Shown: positions 1 to 11,852 of the stretch, in pieces
Position numbering within the stretch: the stretch's first letter is position 1
Layout of the letters: each line of letters begins with the position of its first letter
Assembly (NCBI GenBank): GCA_964036315.1
Contig: OZ038508.1
Span: 42,389,435 to 42,453,434, forward strand
DNA length: 64,000 nucleotides
Source: Acanthosepion esculentum
Lineage: Eukaryota > Mollusca > Cephalopoda > Sepiida > Sepiidae
Reading direction: 5' to 3'
Position numbers and translations under genes: made by a program
Notes under the pieces: model-generated
The model's database searches: none
What the model was told of the DNA's origin: nothing
What the model saw: the letters and a program-made list of their open reading frames with translations, nothing else

Positions 1-321
1 AATGGTTGATAAGCCGTAGTAAACGAAACAATTCTTCATCCTAGAAATGCAGAATTTTTAATTATTGTACATTTTATGAGTCTGTATTGTCATTTTGCAT
101 TTTTACATAAAATTGAAACATTGTAAAACTTTGGTTGATTAAGAAAATATAAAATTAACTGATTTATTGTTTTTAAAATGATTAACATTTTGTAATAAGT
201 CGAAAACATATTTCTGATTGTAACAATTTTTTTTTCCTTGCCAGTGAATATAGTATTGATATTTTTTGGGGAGATAATGATTTTCAGATAAAAATTCTAC
301 TTTTTAAACTATATCTCGGAG

Positions 322-520
322 AAGAGATGAATTTAAACCTTCCCCAAAAGTATTTGCGCATAAGTAAATGTAACGCATACGACAGGAACTCGAACGCGGC
401 TTCCCACTTTCTCATTTCTCTCTCGTTATCACACCACCCACACATCCAAGATCACAATACCTAGGATTACCAAGCGGTCACTCATCTAGGTAGAGACTAG
501 CCTCGACGTAGCTTAACTTT
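322..520 (-). repeat. 5S rRNA-derived SINE copy
   Basis: On the minus strand this reads as a decayed 5S rRNA internal region (AGTTAAGC near the box A position, then ACCTAGATGAGTGACCGC and CTTGG, as in box C), followed by a non-5S body and a tail containing TTATGCGCAAATACTTTTGG. The tail also occurs, in the opposite orientation, next to the 5S-like block at 17.2-17.45 kb, so the 5S head and the tail form one dispersed unit. This is the layout of 5S-headed SINEs (SINE3 type), which are transcribed by RNA polymerase III. It is too diverged to be a functional 5S gene. Family name not known to me. Confidence 0.65.
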
Positions 521-545
521 GGTGATTGGAGTAGTATACACACAC

Positions 546-546
<1 letters not shown>

Positions 547-602
<56 letters not shown>
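547..602. repeat. (TA)n microsatellite
   Basis: Uninterrupted TA dinucleotide array of about 55 bp. Reading frames through it give only alternating Ile-Tyr and are not genes. Confidence 0.98.
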
Positions 603-606
<4 letters not shown>

Positions 607-832
607 TGATTGTCGTGAGCAAGATACGCGACATCATGCCCGAAAACGCCCACGCATTGTATGCGTATGGTGTCGCAAAGCAGTTGGAGGAAGGGAGAAT
701 TAGCGGATTGCGCCTACGCATATGTAAATTTCTCCCACACGACAAATCGACTGCTTCGTCATGGTCTATAAAATGAGTGTAGTCGGGATCGAGGGAGAGG
801 AGGAGGAGGACGACCCTGTTCCAGCGTGACGG

Positions 833-835
<3 letters not shown>

Positions 836-902
<67 letters not shown>
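836..902. repeat. (CT)n-(TA)n compound microsatellite
   Basis: A short CT array runs directly into a TA array of about 54 bp and then into CACACA. Confidence 0.97.
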
Positions 903-904
<2 letters not shown>

Positions 905-1149
905 TCACACACACAGAGTATATCAAAAATACATTTTCTAACTTTTTTTTTGATTTTTTTGACTCGTCCCTAAAGACAAAAGTCCATATGAATCTATGTC
1001 CGCTAATCTTTCGTTTTTGAGCTAATAATTTTAAAGTACTTTACGATAGATGGTGCTGTGTTGCCATGCAGACTATGTTACATTTGTAGATCGTACCCTC
1101 TTCAACGTTGAACGTGTGTAGTAGTGAGTTAACAGGGAAGTCATTTGTT

Positions 1150-2155
1150 TGACAATGGCAGGATATTCATATCGTGAGCAAGCAGATGTGATTTTTACAT
1201 AGGCGAATGATAATGGACTCGAGGCCGTACGGCAGTATCAGATTGTTTCCAGACCGAAGGCGGCCGATACACACAACCTTTCCTTCTGTTTATTGTCGCG
1301 TTACTGAGACTGTCCACAAGCCAACACAAACTATGGGTTGAGAAAGAGATCCATTCGTACTACCGAGCACGAAGAACACATTCTACAGGCAGTCGGACTA
1401 TCCAGGTCAAGTACCTCTAGCATGTACATCTCATAGTAAAACATGGAGGGTACTTCAAGAGCAGCTGCTCTATCCGTATCATTTACAACGCGTGCAAGGT
1501 CTTTCGCCAATGGTAGAACTTTTGCCAGTGGTTTATTGCACTAACTGCCGATCAGTTGTTTGGCTTTTCAGTCTTGAGGCAACACTTGCAAGAGAGAGAA
1601 TAACAAATATACAGCCAACATTTGTGGGCGGATCGAAATGCCCATGGTACAACATGAGCTAGACACCAGCATCAGTTTACGATTAATGTGTGGACTGGAA
1701 TTGTAGGTGACTGTCTGGTAGGTCCATATATACTCCCAGCACTCTTACAGGGGCTTTTTTTAACACACTTCCAGACTTCCTAAAAGATGTATCCCTGCTA
1801 ATAGGAAGACGCATGTGGGTCATGCATGGTTCGGCTCCAGTATATTTTACTCGCATTGTTCGCGATACACTGGCTGACATCTTCCATAACAAATGGATAG
1901 TTAAGAGAGGAACGGTTCCATGAGGTGCACATTCCCCGCACCTAAACAGTTTTTTTTTGTTTTTTTTATCTCTGGGGTTACCTAATACAATTGATTTATG
2001 CAACAAACATAACCTATGCAGAGACGCTTCATCAACGTGTCATGGGAGCCTGTGAAAGCACGCAACACCATGTGGGTGTATTTCAAAGGGTGCCCTAGTT
2101 AATGATCTGATGGGTGCATGCGTGTGTAGACGCAAGTGGAGAGCATTTTGAACAT
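1150..2155 (+). pseudogene. mariner-superfamily transposase, decayed
   Basis: Three-frame reading gives a broken but colinear transposase. Near the start are GYSYREQADVIF and later RTTEHEEHILQAVG (helix-turn-helix region); in the middle is VGDCLVGPY-like sequence; then RRMWVMHGSAPVYFTRIVRD and RGTVP.GAHSPHLN, the counterpart of the W-M-HDGAP...RSPDLNPLDF block of IS630/Tc1/mariner transposases. It ends with a relic of the family C-terminus. There are many stops and frameshifts, and the expected HDGAP reads HGSAP, so the second catalytic Asp appears lost. Terminal inverted repeats could not be fixed. Family assignment is from motif order; the exact mariner subgroup is unknown. Confidence 0.75.
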
Positions 2156-2377
2156 TTATTATGAGTTGCTGTGTTGGGGTACAACGTTGCCTTTTGGACA
2201 TATTTTTACATGATTATTTCACTTTGTTTCGTTGTTAGGAATCCGTCCTCACTTTTGTAAAAGGACTTTGTAAAAGGACTCCAACTGTTGGTTAAGCATT
2301 CCAAGTGTGAAAAAAAGATGTGGCTTCTCATTGTACTTATCCAACCTAGTTTCATTATTGGCGGCCACAATATTAGC

Positions 2378-3060
2378 ATAATATAGGCAGATGAAACTGA
2401 TGACAACTACAGAAACTTAAGGAAAAAAGTGAAGGAAAAGACTCAATATCTAGCGAAAGAATGCAGTACAAGATTATTAGGAAAAGTAACATCTCAACAT
2501 GCAAATTACAAATTAGAGATACCAAATTCAAACAAGGAAAACAATTTAAATATCTGGGAAGTTTGTTTTTATTAGCAGAGAAGAGAAAGTGCAACACTGA
2601 AATCCAAATTTGAATTGGGATTGTGAAATATGCCTTCCAAAAGCTACGCAAAGTAATAAGAAACATGAAAATTGTTAGAATCAAAGAAAAGAGTACTGTA
2701 TTATCAGTCCTCCTATATGATAGTGAAAACCGAAAAATCTCCACAAAGATGAAGAGAAGACTTGAAGCAAGTGAAATGTGGTATTGCAATAGATTGCTGA
2801 GAATAACATGGACTGAATATGTGGAAAGACCCGGACACATAATGAGGGGTTGGAATATTTGATATTCACAGGATAGTTTGAAAGAAAGTGTCAGAGAAAA
2901 TAAAAACACATAACTAGAGAGATGAAGTAAATTGTTGGCGGAACAAGATTTCGGAGAGATGACACAATGACAAAATTTATTAAGAGCTACAAAGGACAGG
3001 AAATTGTGGAAAGCCATAATCCACAACGTCGGGAAGAGACACGGCACATAGAATAAAATG
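2378..3060 (+). pseudogene. RTE-type LINE ORF2, C-terminal part
   Basis: Decayed end of a non-LTR reverse transcriptase. Visible in order: an ADETDD stretch at the position of the RT YADD box; KQFKYLGSLF; KYAFQKLRKVIRNM; KMKRRLEASEMWYCNRLLRITWTE (thumb region, best preserved, about 2623-2862); and a tail RKLWKAIIHNVGKRHG. The order and wording match RTE-clade LINEs, whose ORF2 ends with an RKLWRAMIA-V-KGHG-like motif. Several stops and frameshifts make it non-functional. The same tail motif recurs at seven or more other places in this window, so this is an abundant family. Confidence 0.8.
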
Positions 3061-4810
3061 CACGTATTGTTAGAATCCACGATTCTTCCATATTTCAAGA
3101 CTTTGTAAAATAGTAGGAGCTAAGTAAAAAGTATCAGAATGCCATATACTGTCATTCACTTCCAGAATAACGCAACACCTTCTTCCCTACTTACCATTTC
3201 ACCTTGTTTAATATAAACTAAACTCGTTTAATAATTGATAGTCAAGGATATGACGGTAAACTGCATCCGGCAGCAAGGCCTCTGATCTGGAGAATGGCGA
3301 TTTTGAGGAAAAAGTACCACCTCTTAAATGCCGTTGTTTTTAGGTTCACCCCAACATGTGATGGTAACATCTGTTAGAGTCCCAGCTATGGACAAATACC
3401 GACCCTCTCCAACAAAAGATAAACACTATAACAGTATAAGTATATTTTTTATAGTAAAAATACCAGCAATACATCTGTACAATAAATGCGAATGTTACTG
3501 TATCACTTTTTCAACTTTACTCCTAGAGGCGGTAGCCAAATGTATGGAATCAGGTCGACTCCGTGAGCAAATTAAAATCTGGAACTGATCCGGACCCACA
3601 AGCCGGAAATTTTGGATTTCCAAGTTTTCATTACTGCGATTGTTTTCGGCGATTTTTACGTGAAATTTTGCGATGAATTTTTGTACGATAACAATTTTTA
3701 TAACTTGGAAATAAATTTGAAAATAATCTAAATTAGTTGCGAAATCCAGCAAAAGTCACTGATGAAACAAAAATAATTGCTTATACTCAAAGTAAGGACC
3801 TACGTACATCAAATCGTCTTTATATTAAGTGGCGGCAGAACTTTTTAAAAGGTAAGCTTAAATATTAATGCAGTACTTAAATCCAGTGATCAATTTTGAG
3901 TTCTGTAGTTTATTTTTGCCTATCGCAATATTCCTCCTGTCTATTCCGATGAAGGCATAATCAAGAGCACACCGCAGTAGGTAGCTTAAAGCCACCTCGA
4001 CTGGGAGGCTTTTAAGCTAGTTTTTATATATATAAAAAAAAAAAACAATATTATCAACAATACATTTTCTGTTGTTGAAGGCATACAGATTGTTCAGAAT
4101 ATATTTAGTTGAAGCCATAAAACTGTGTTCAAAATATTTCGATTTCGGCATTAAATAACCCATAGAGATGTTGATATATTGCTAAAAAAATTAATGATTG
4201 AAAAGCATCTTGTGGGTCTAACGTTGCCCAAATTTTAATAAGCACTGCTTTGCTGATTAATTCACTTATTCCCACCAGTACTGCCTTGTGCAAGACAAAG
4301 CTAAGCTTCGTAAATATGCAATTATTTCAATCAAGAAGCAGGACTCTTTAATTGGATTTTATGATTTAATTGTACGTTGTATTCGTAGTATCCCTCCTAT
4401 CGATGCTCATGTTTGATATTTTCAATCCAATATTTATAACTTTTTTGGAATTTTTCTTGTATCAGATTCAGTTATGCTTTATGGCATGAACACAACTTAT
4501 TTATAAAATGAGTCAGAACAAAATAATGAGCAAGTAAAAGATATTTCAAAATCGAAAGTTTCAGAAATCCAGTAGCAAGTCTCAGCGAGAGCCCACAAGT
4601 ACACGCTTTGTGGGGAAACAGGCCATGTTGTACGTCAGAAACATTGGCCAAAGTTTTGATGCAACCACTAACCAGGTACAACAGATGATCCTCACATTCT
4701 TCAAATCTGGATTTTTCATCACGCATGTTTCACTCGCAATTTCGGGTTCGAGTGTCGAATCCACTTAAGATCTACAACTGAATTTTTATTTTAATCTTTT
4801 AGCCCGCCTG

Positions 4811-4852
<42 letters not shown>

Positions 4853-5180
4853 GGTTTGGAAATTTAGGTTTTAAGCTTTTAGTCTGCCTGATTCAAATAT
4901 ATCATTTTTTTAGGTGCGTGAGTCTGTTTCCGGATATGCAAGAAATTTTACGATTGCTGAAAAAGGATCCTGGGGGGAAAAGAAGACAAAAATAAAATCA
5001 TAGGAGAGAAATATTTAGAGAAAGATTGCAGTCGACTGTATTGGCTGCACGGAAGAAGTTACAAGAAGCTATCTCAATCTCTCGGTTCTGTACATCGTTC
5101 ATATTCATGCTTGAACAATCTCTCATAGGATGTCCTGGTGATATGCAGGATAGCTACTCGGATTGAGAGACCAGAGAGGG
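3061..5180. other. unassigned AT-rich sequence
   Basis: No gene, RNA or element recognised apart from a short TA/TG array at about 4813-4850. Reading frames here are short and have no recognisable motif. Confidence 0.5.
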
Positions 5181-5184
5181 GTGT

Positions 5185-5245
5185 TAAGTTACGCTCAAGT
5201 AACGTTTGGAATCTACCTCCATCCCCAACTATGAATTAAATAGTA
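5185..5245 (+). repeat. short SINE-tail-like fragment
   Basis: The stretch with ATCTACCTCCATCCCC and AACTATGA resembles the segment after the GCGCAAATACTC tail seen at 17.4, 35.4 and 51.3 kb. Probably a truncated copy of that tail; weak on its own. Confidence 0.35.
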
Positions 5246-5409
5246 GTACTTACTTGAAAAACCATTGTGATTCTCAAAAAAAAATTTTAATTCAATATTC
5301 ACTGACAAAAATGAAATAGTTGTTCTAATAATGCAAAATAGGTTTCGGCTTTAAATAATCCTAAATGAGTCGATAAGCCATAACATATGAATCAAACAAA
5401 CAATATAAT

Positions 5410-5720
5410 CTAATTTGGCTGTCGCTTTTTCTGCTTCTCTCCCTTCAACACTTTCATATAACTTTTTTTGATAGTCGTGAAATGTTTCTTCTCATGCATA
5501 CAGTATCTCTTCAGGACATAGGCGATCATGGCTCTCCACAACTTATTATCCTTTTTAACTCTTAACAGATTTTTACTATCCCTTCCAATCCCTGTCTGCA
5601 ATTTACATAAACTTTCTAATTAGGTTACACACTGTTTTCTTCTATTCCTTCTGTCTATTCCTAGCATATCTAGTGAGTGTCAAATTCTTCGATCACTACT
5701 TATTAATTACGTGTCATGAA
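5410..5720 (-). pseudogene. RTE-type LINE ORF2 3' end
   Basis: The minus strand encodes LLRVKKDNKLWRAMIAYVLK and a short basic tail. This is the same terminal motif as the LINE at 2.4-3.06 kb but better preserved. Upstream residues towards 5720 are decayed. 5'-truncated, as is usual for LINE insertions. Confidence 0.75.
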
Positions 5721-7425
5721 AAAAGAACTTTCTTTTTATTCTAAGGTTAACTGTTTTTGTTTTGTTTTTATAACAACCCTGTAGTACGAAAAATAAGACT
5801 TATCTAGGAGTGAAAGAATTCTTTATGGGTAAACGGCCAGTTAACATGGGTGTCTCTATAAAATCACGGTGGAGAAGGCAACGGGAATTCACCCCATTAT
5901 AAATCCCAAGAGCAATCATGATAATACACAGTATAATCTTAGGATTTGTTTGCTTCGTTTTACTATAGTTTTAAGGCCTGCATATCGTTCGACAGTATAT
6001 CCAAAAAAGGATCAATCTAGGCATTGTAGATCTTTTGTAATAAATTATTAACTACGTATTTTCCGTTTGTTAGAGTTGGTTTTTAATTTCTGTAAATTGC
6101 GTTTCGGTAAAATATATTAATTTGATTGCTCTTATCTCTGTGAACTGTATTTTTAATGCTTAATATTGAAATAATTTGATTTAGCGGCCTAAAATTTAGT
6201 TGGATAAACCGTTATTGACTACTAATTGCGCGAGTGTAAGACTGTGCGTGTTTGTTAGAAACATTTTGTTTTTCTTACGAATTAAATATCTAACTAATTA
6301 TTCGCTGTTATAATTGTGATGGCAGCAGTTTTTTTTCGAGTTTTATTTTTGTATCGTGATGTAGTAAATGTATTGTATAATTGGATTTTACGATAGTGTT
6401 ATTGAATTTAATTTTTAACGCTAAGTCCGTGAGTAAATTTCAGGGCAGGTTTTCTCCGAATGCACTTTTAATATCTATATTTACTTTTTGTTAATGCAGG
6501 CTATAATGAATTTTGACCGGAGACATTATATATCATAATTTTCAGAGATCGCACAGAAACTACATTCTGATCCTTCGCAAAGCTCAGTTCAGTATTTCAT
6601 GAAATACTGAGCTGAACTCTGCTTTTCTATTATGTTTCTCGTGTTTGAGCGAAGTACCCATAAATTACATATGGCTTCTCAGAATAAAAAGAATTCAGTT
6701 TCGATTTCGGTCGCGACTCAAAATTTCTACAATGATATTCGATTATATATAAATAATCTCAGTCTGTCTATATATGTATATTCTTTGTTTACATATAACA
6801 GCAGATATATTCATGCTGTCTCTATTCATTAACTAAAATCTGTACGTAAACAACTTGTGAGACAGAGTTCAAAAGAGTTCGATATATTTAAATTAACAAG
6901 ACAAACATTCTGCTTCTCTGATAGAATTATAATTATTTGACATTTGAATAGATGCCATTTGAATATCAAATTATGATATATATTTTACTTGAAATATTCA
7001 CCATAAGTAATTTGCTGGTGTCAGATTTCATTATGAAACTCTGATGTAATATATCGTAATTATACATCAGTACATTTGATATTAAAGTTATTGATACTTA
7101 TATTTAATTTCGTGTGCATAAATATTGTCATGCTTCATGATAAAATATCAAGAGAAGAAACATGATATTGTTCACGTAATAAATAGATTTAAGAATCTAC
7201 AAAAAGTAAGGATTGACATAAGGAGACACACAAAAAAAGTTTTATTACGTAACTATCAACAAAAGGTTCAATATCGCAGATTTACACAATGAAGCATGTC
7301 AAAGTGCCGACAGCGGGAGCGACCCCGTTTCATTGGTATACTACCTCAGAGTAAAATTATGGAAACTAAAGAAGACTATGGCAATGCTAAAACTAACAGA
7401 ACAGACTCCAGGAAAGAGGTGTATA
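5721..7425. other. unassigned AT-rich sequence
   Basis: Nothing coding recognised. It contains a palindrome at about 6581-6618 whose 20 bp core is perfect. Otherwise low-complexity AT-rich DNA. Confidence 0.5.
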
Positions 7426-7502
7426 TTAGGTCGGTGCAAAAATGTCGTTTTTTGACGTTCAACTTCATGTGAGAAAACGACATTATTTTTGCACCAACCT
7501 AA
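7426..7502. mobile_element. 77 bp mini-mariner (MITE), MADE1-like
   Basis: Almost entirely two inverted arms: the left begins TTAGGTCGGTGCAAAAATG and the reverse complement of the right begins TTAGGTTGGTGCAAAAATA, with a three-base indel afterwards and a loop of about 20 bases. The ends TTAGGTYGGTGCAAAA are those of mariner elements such as the one behind human MADE1. It is flanked by TA on both sides (7424-7425 and 7503-7504), as expected for Tc1/mariner target duplication. No coding capacity; it would depend on a mariner transposase in trans. Confidence 0.88.
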
Positions 7503-7504
7503 TA

Positions 7505-8567
7505 TTTTAAAACAAATATAACTTGAGCGAGACTACAAATTCAAAGAGGATCTCGCTGTAACATCAACAAATAAGTCAATCCCAAGGAAACAAGAGAAGA
7601 AAGAGTGGGTGACATGGAAATTTCGAGATGGTGAAAAAACAAAAACAAACAACTAAGGAATGGAGAGAAATAGAGAACACTAAATGCAGGAATTAAAAAG
7701 AAATATAGATAGAGACAAAGAAATGTCTCAATGAAAAGTCAGTGGAAATAGAGAGAAGGAGCAATATGGTTAAAGCAAAAAATAATTCATATTAAAAATA
7801 CTTTTACAAACTCGTCGTTTGCTCTTTCTGTCCTATAGTGACCTTATTCATGAATTAGTGAGCAACCGGAATCCTATGTAATTTATAGATTTAAAATCCT
7901 AGTGCCGAAAATGAGGAATTTAAATTTAATTTTGTGATTTTCCTCAAGTTAGAGTCCCAATAATGTAAAGCGGTTGCTTTTAGTTGGTGTACCGTAATAC
8001 ACGTGTTACTTTTTTTAAGCACTTCTCAACGTTGCCGGACGATAGAATCATCTCCACAGACCAATATCATCAAGAAGTTAGCTCTTTGACAAGTCTGTCA
8101 TGTTGAGGTTTAAACCTAAGACTCATGGTTGGAACGGCAACGTTCTGTCAGTTACGCAAATCGCGCTAAATCTTTCGCCCTCTCTCTTTTTAGTCACACA
8201 AAAATATAGAATATATGTAATCAACACACTGCCTGCCAAAATACATTAAAAAAAAAAAACCAAGGAAAACCACTGGGCCACGTGACCTCCAGGACATCAG
8301 TGCATAAGTTTTTGGGATAATAAACTTAATGTCTCAGTGTACATTTTGCACCAGAGCTAATATTGCGATTTTTGTTGTTGTTATTAATTTTCTCTCGCAT
8401 TCCGTATTACTGGTTTCCATATTGTATTCATTTCTATGATTGGCCGGCTTAGGAATATGTTGTGGCCTAGCTTATGTGCTGATTACTTACGTTTTCGTGT
8501 TTCCAGTGATGTTCTCTGCCTCTTATTTCAAACACATCCCACAGGGGGGGGGTCTGTGATCTTCCTT

Positions 8568-8625
<58 letters not shown>

Positions 8626-9185
8626 GAAGAGGAGTGTGAAAAGTCCTGTTTTCATTGGCTGACGCTGACTGACATGTGTCAATAAGAACGGTCGAAGTCC
8701 AGCCTTACTAGTTTGCAAATTCTGTTTTTTGCAATGTGGCGGTGCGTAGCACGACGCTTTCAAGGAGGCGGCCTGTTTCACCTAGAATCAGGTCGGGGTT
8801 GCTGTTGGAGCCGATATGATGCGAAACCCGAAATCGGCGATGAGAACAGTGCATCACTGAAGACCACCCTTGATGCATCTAAAATGTATGACTTATATAT
8901 ATATATATATAACGGAAGACAGAGTACTCTATTTTAATGAGCTGGAGTTGAGGAAGGCAGAAAGAAGGAAAATGCAGTGTTAAAAAACAGAAACTATTTT
9001 GATCGAATTTCCTCATCCTAAGACTCAGGTTTGCTTCGTTATTTCCCAATATTCCTGATGGAAACTCTCCAAATTTACTCGTAAATGTCTTTCTTCTTTC
9101 ATTTTAGGCTTCTCTTTCTTTTCTTTCGGACATTATTGGGCTTGTGTCTTTTTAACTGTTATCTTTCGCACGGGAAAAGCTATTA
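7505..9185. other. unassigned sequence with two TA arrays
   Basis: Holds a TA array at about 8573-8620 preceded by a run of G at about 8543-8549, and a small TA array at 8895-8911. The 8700-8890 segment is richer in CG than its neighbours but gives no recognisable protein. Confidence 0.5.
8572..8620. repeat. (TA)n microsatellite
   Basis: TA array of about 48 bp, ending in TTATATAGA. Confidence 0.97.
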
Positions 9186-9188
9186 CAA

Positions 9189-9526
9189 CCGGACCGGAAG
9201 TAATAACGTCATTTCCGGTTAGGTTCACATTCAACGTATATAGTTTGAACAATGCAAAATAGACATTTTGGACTTTATTTCTCAATGGTTGTTTTTTTTG
9301 TTGTATTTTTTGTTGTTGTTGTTTTTTTCTTTCTTTCTGCCTGCATTTGTTTCTCTATTTTGGACACTGGGAGGAAGTTGAAGATGGTTGGGATTTTTCG
9401 CCTAAGACGTTTCTGCACGACATTCTTTGAACGAAGCGATTCGACAGCCAATCGCTAAGATTAAAACGATCGCAAAACTATACTTGCCAGGTAAAAGCAT
9501 TCTGCGTGAAGCGATTGGACCATTCT
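9189..9526. promoter_or_regulatory. possible promoter island (ETS, CRE, CCAAT motifs)
   Basis: ACCGGAAGT and TTTCCGGT (inverted ETS-type sites) flank TAACGTCA (CRE-like) within 9189-9220. Downstream lie GCCAATCGC near 9449 and GCGATTGG near 9519, an inverted pair of CCAAT boxes. Clusters like this are typical of TATA-less animal promoters. A possible splice donor (CCAG then GTAAAA) follows at about 9490. No gene on either side was recognised, so this is a motif-based suggestion only. Confidence 0.3.
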
Positions 9527-9559
9527 CAAGGGAAACTTGTTCTTAGTTCAGTAGCAGTG

Positions 9560-10660
9560 GCTGAAGATTTCGTGTTTGTTGTTATTTTGTGATAGAAAAA
9601 CAATTTTTCTAACAGAGAGATTGCTTCAAATAAAGTATTTTTTCCTTATTGAAGACAAGTATTTCATTTGTTTTGTCGTTATATATTATTGTTTCACATG
9701 AAATGTTTAGATTTGTATTGGAAATTATACATTTTAAGCGATCAAGTAGAATTTCATAAATGATATATTCAGTTTTATTGAAAGAACCTTTCTTTTATGG
9801 ATATATACGATCTTTCAAAAACATTCCAATTATTCGTTTTAAGAAAAATATTTTCTATAAATCATTTATTATTTAAAAAAAAACTTATTACAAATGGAAA
9901 CTACAGGTATCGCCTCGAAAGTAAGTCTTCCTATTTAATTTCTTTACTCGAAGACGTGTCAGAGAATTATGTTGCCGGTATGGCAAAAGAGATAGAACAT
10001 TACTATCAATACATTATCTATACTTCAATAAAGGGAGTATCTGATATAAATGTAATTACGGTAACAGAGTAATGTAAATGAAATCGTTAATACGAAAAAA
10101 AAAAAAAACTACAATCATTTTTATTCACCGACACTTGCTGAACGTTCACTAAGCAAAAATGATGTTTGTGAGCCCAGTTAGGTGATGGGTAATCCGACAG
10201 TGTCGGCAGTGGTGTGTGTGATAGATGGCTTTCCGAGCAACGGAAGATATCTATTTTTCACGTTGGCGAAAGGTGATAGACAATAGTGTTGTCGATGCGG
10301 ACAAATCGTGTTTCGCAGCTAACACTTGCTTAATCCGGTGCTGCTTTTATACTTGCAGAAATTACAACATTAGTATTGCTATCATAAATATGCATAAAAA
10401 AATGATAATCATTTGTTGATAGGACCAGAGAGTAGGTAAGTCATTGAGAATTCCATATCCTTATTTTTTCTGGTTGACTCACCGATGACGAAGCCATGAA
10501 ATCTGGTCGGACAACTGAAAACTAACATCTGTAAAGTTAGATATATTTTTATAAAATAATTACGAAAGGAACATGAAATCAAATATTTCGATTCAAAGTG
10601 ATGTTAACTTTAAACGTCTGTTAATTTGGAAAGTGATTACTAGAGTTTCTTTTTTATGTT
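9560..10660. other. unassigned sequence
   Basis: No recognisable gene. A 91-codon plus-strand frame at 9797-10072 has mixed amino acid composition but no known motif, and I do not call it a gene. Confidence 0.45.
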
Positions 10661-10669
10661 CCGTGCCCC

Positions 10670-10990
10670 CCACTGAGGATAGTCGTTCATGACTCTCCAC
10701 AACTTCCTGTTCCTTTCAGTTCTTAATAGATTGTTTGTTATACCTCCTAAACACGGTTTCGTTATCAATTTACTCAAGCTCACTAAGTATGTTACGTGTT
10801 GTTTTCTTCTGCTTCTCTTACCTTCAATCTCCTCTGAGTATCAGAATTTCCAAGCCCTCTTTCCTCCTTGTATGCACTAGAAACTTCAACAGTCTCACCC
10901 TGATGTTAAATATAAAGTTCGTTTTGTTTTCATTTTCTCTAAAATTTCGTCATTGCTCACATGTTCAGTTCATAGTATCCTGAGCATAAT
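10670..10990 (-). pseudogene. RTE-type LINE ORF2 3' end
   Basis: Minus strand reads KEGLEILILRGD, a basic linker, then LLRTERNRKLWRVMND. These correspond to the LENLILTGK and RKLWRAMIA motifs ending RTE-type ORF2. Contains stops and is 5'-truncated. Confidence 0.7.
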
Positions 10991-11609
10991 TGTGTAAAAC
11001 CAAATTTCTATTGCTCCGTGTCTCTTCTTCAACACTGAGGAGATTGTCAATTTTAAGTATGATTACTTTGAGGGTATTATTTCAATACATACAGTAAAAT
11101 AATAATTAATATTTACGTTCAAATGCGTTTTCCTTCATTATAGAATGATTAATATCGTAAATCTTCAATTAAGTATTACCCGTGTAAATTAAGTTCAAAA
11201 TCATATCAGCTTGTATAAATGACAAAATCATTTCAGCACTGAAATCTGCACTACCTTTTCCTTCTCTCTATGATTTTTCGGCCCAATCGATGTTGAATGC
11301 TTTTGTTAACCAAGTTCTGTCGATTTAAGCTTCCATAATAGAGGAAAACTCAAAGAAAAATGTACGAGAAGCATCAAAACATTTCAATACATGTCAGATT
11401 TCAGTCATAAGACACCTTCATTAACACGGAAAAAATAATTAAACTTGATCAGTGTGTCCATCATTATCTGACTAATTTTAGACTTAATTAAACACTAGTC
11501 CTCAGTTCTTCATTGAAGAGTTTATCATAATGGCTTGTTGCGCTTAGACGGTAATACGCAACAATATATTTGCTGAATCACTCAAGAAAATATGATAGCA
11601 ACACAGATA

Positions 11610-11852
11610 GAAGTTTTGCTTCAACCTCCTCATGCTCTTGACCTTGCTCCAGCGACTGTTATCATTTCATATTGCAATGTATTTTAGAGGGAAATACTTA
11701 CTTATGCAGAGGTTAAAAAAGATATTCAGTGGTTCTTTGCATCGAAACGTGAAAAGTCTTACGCCCACGCGATGATATATTTACCAAATAGATGGGATTA
11801 TTTTATCGATGAACAGGGGAAATATTATATTGATAAAGTATATCAATTATGA
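11610..11852 (+). pseudogene. mariner transposase C-terminal remnant
   Basis: One frame gives LLQPPHALDLAPA (compare PPYSPDLAP, containing the third catalytic Asp of D,D34D mariners), then YAEVKKDIQWFFASK, LPNRWDYFIDEQGKYYIDK and a stop. Order and spacing fit the end of a mariner transposase. A stop sits between the two blocks. No matching N-terminus or terminal repeats were identified upstream. Confidence 0.7.

Noticed and set aside
2373..3098. A 241-codon minus-strand frame
   Set aside because: It is the antisense shadow of the RTE LINE ORF2 relic on the plus strand, whose motifs are clear.
9797..10072. A 91-codon frame as a small host gene
   Set aside because: No recognisable motif, no splice or promoter support and AT-biased codons.
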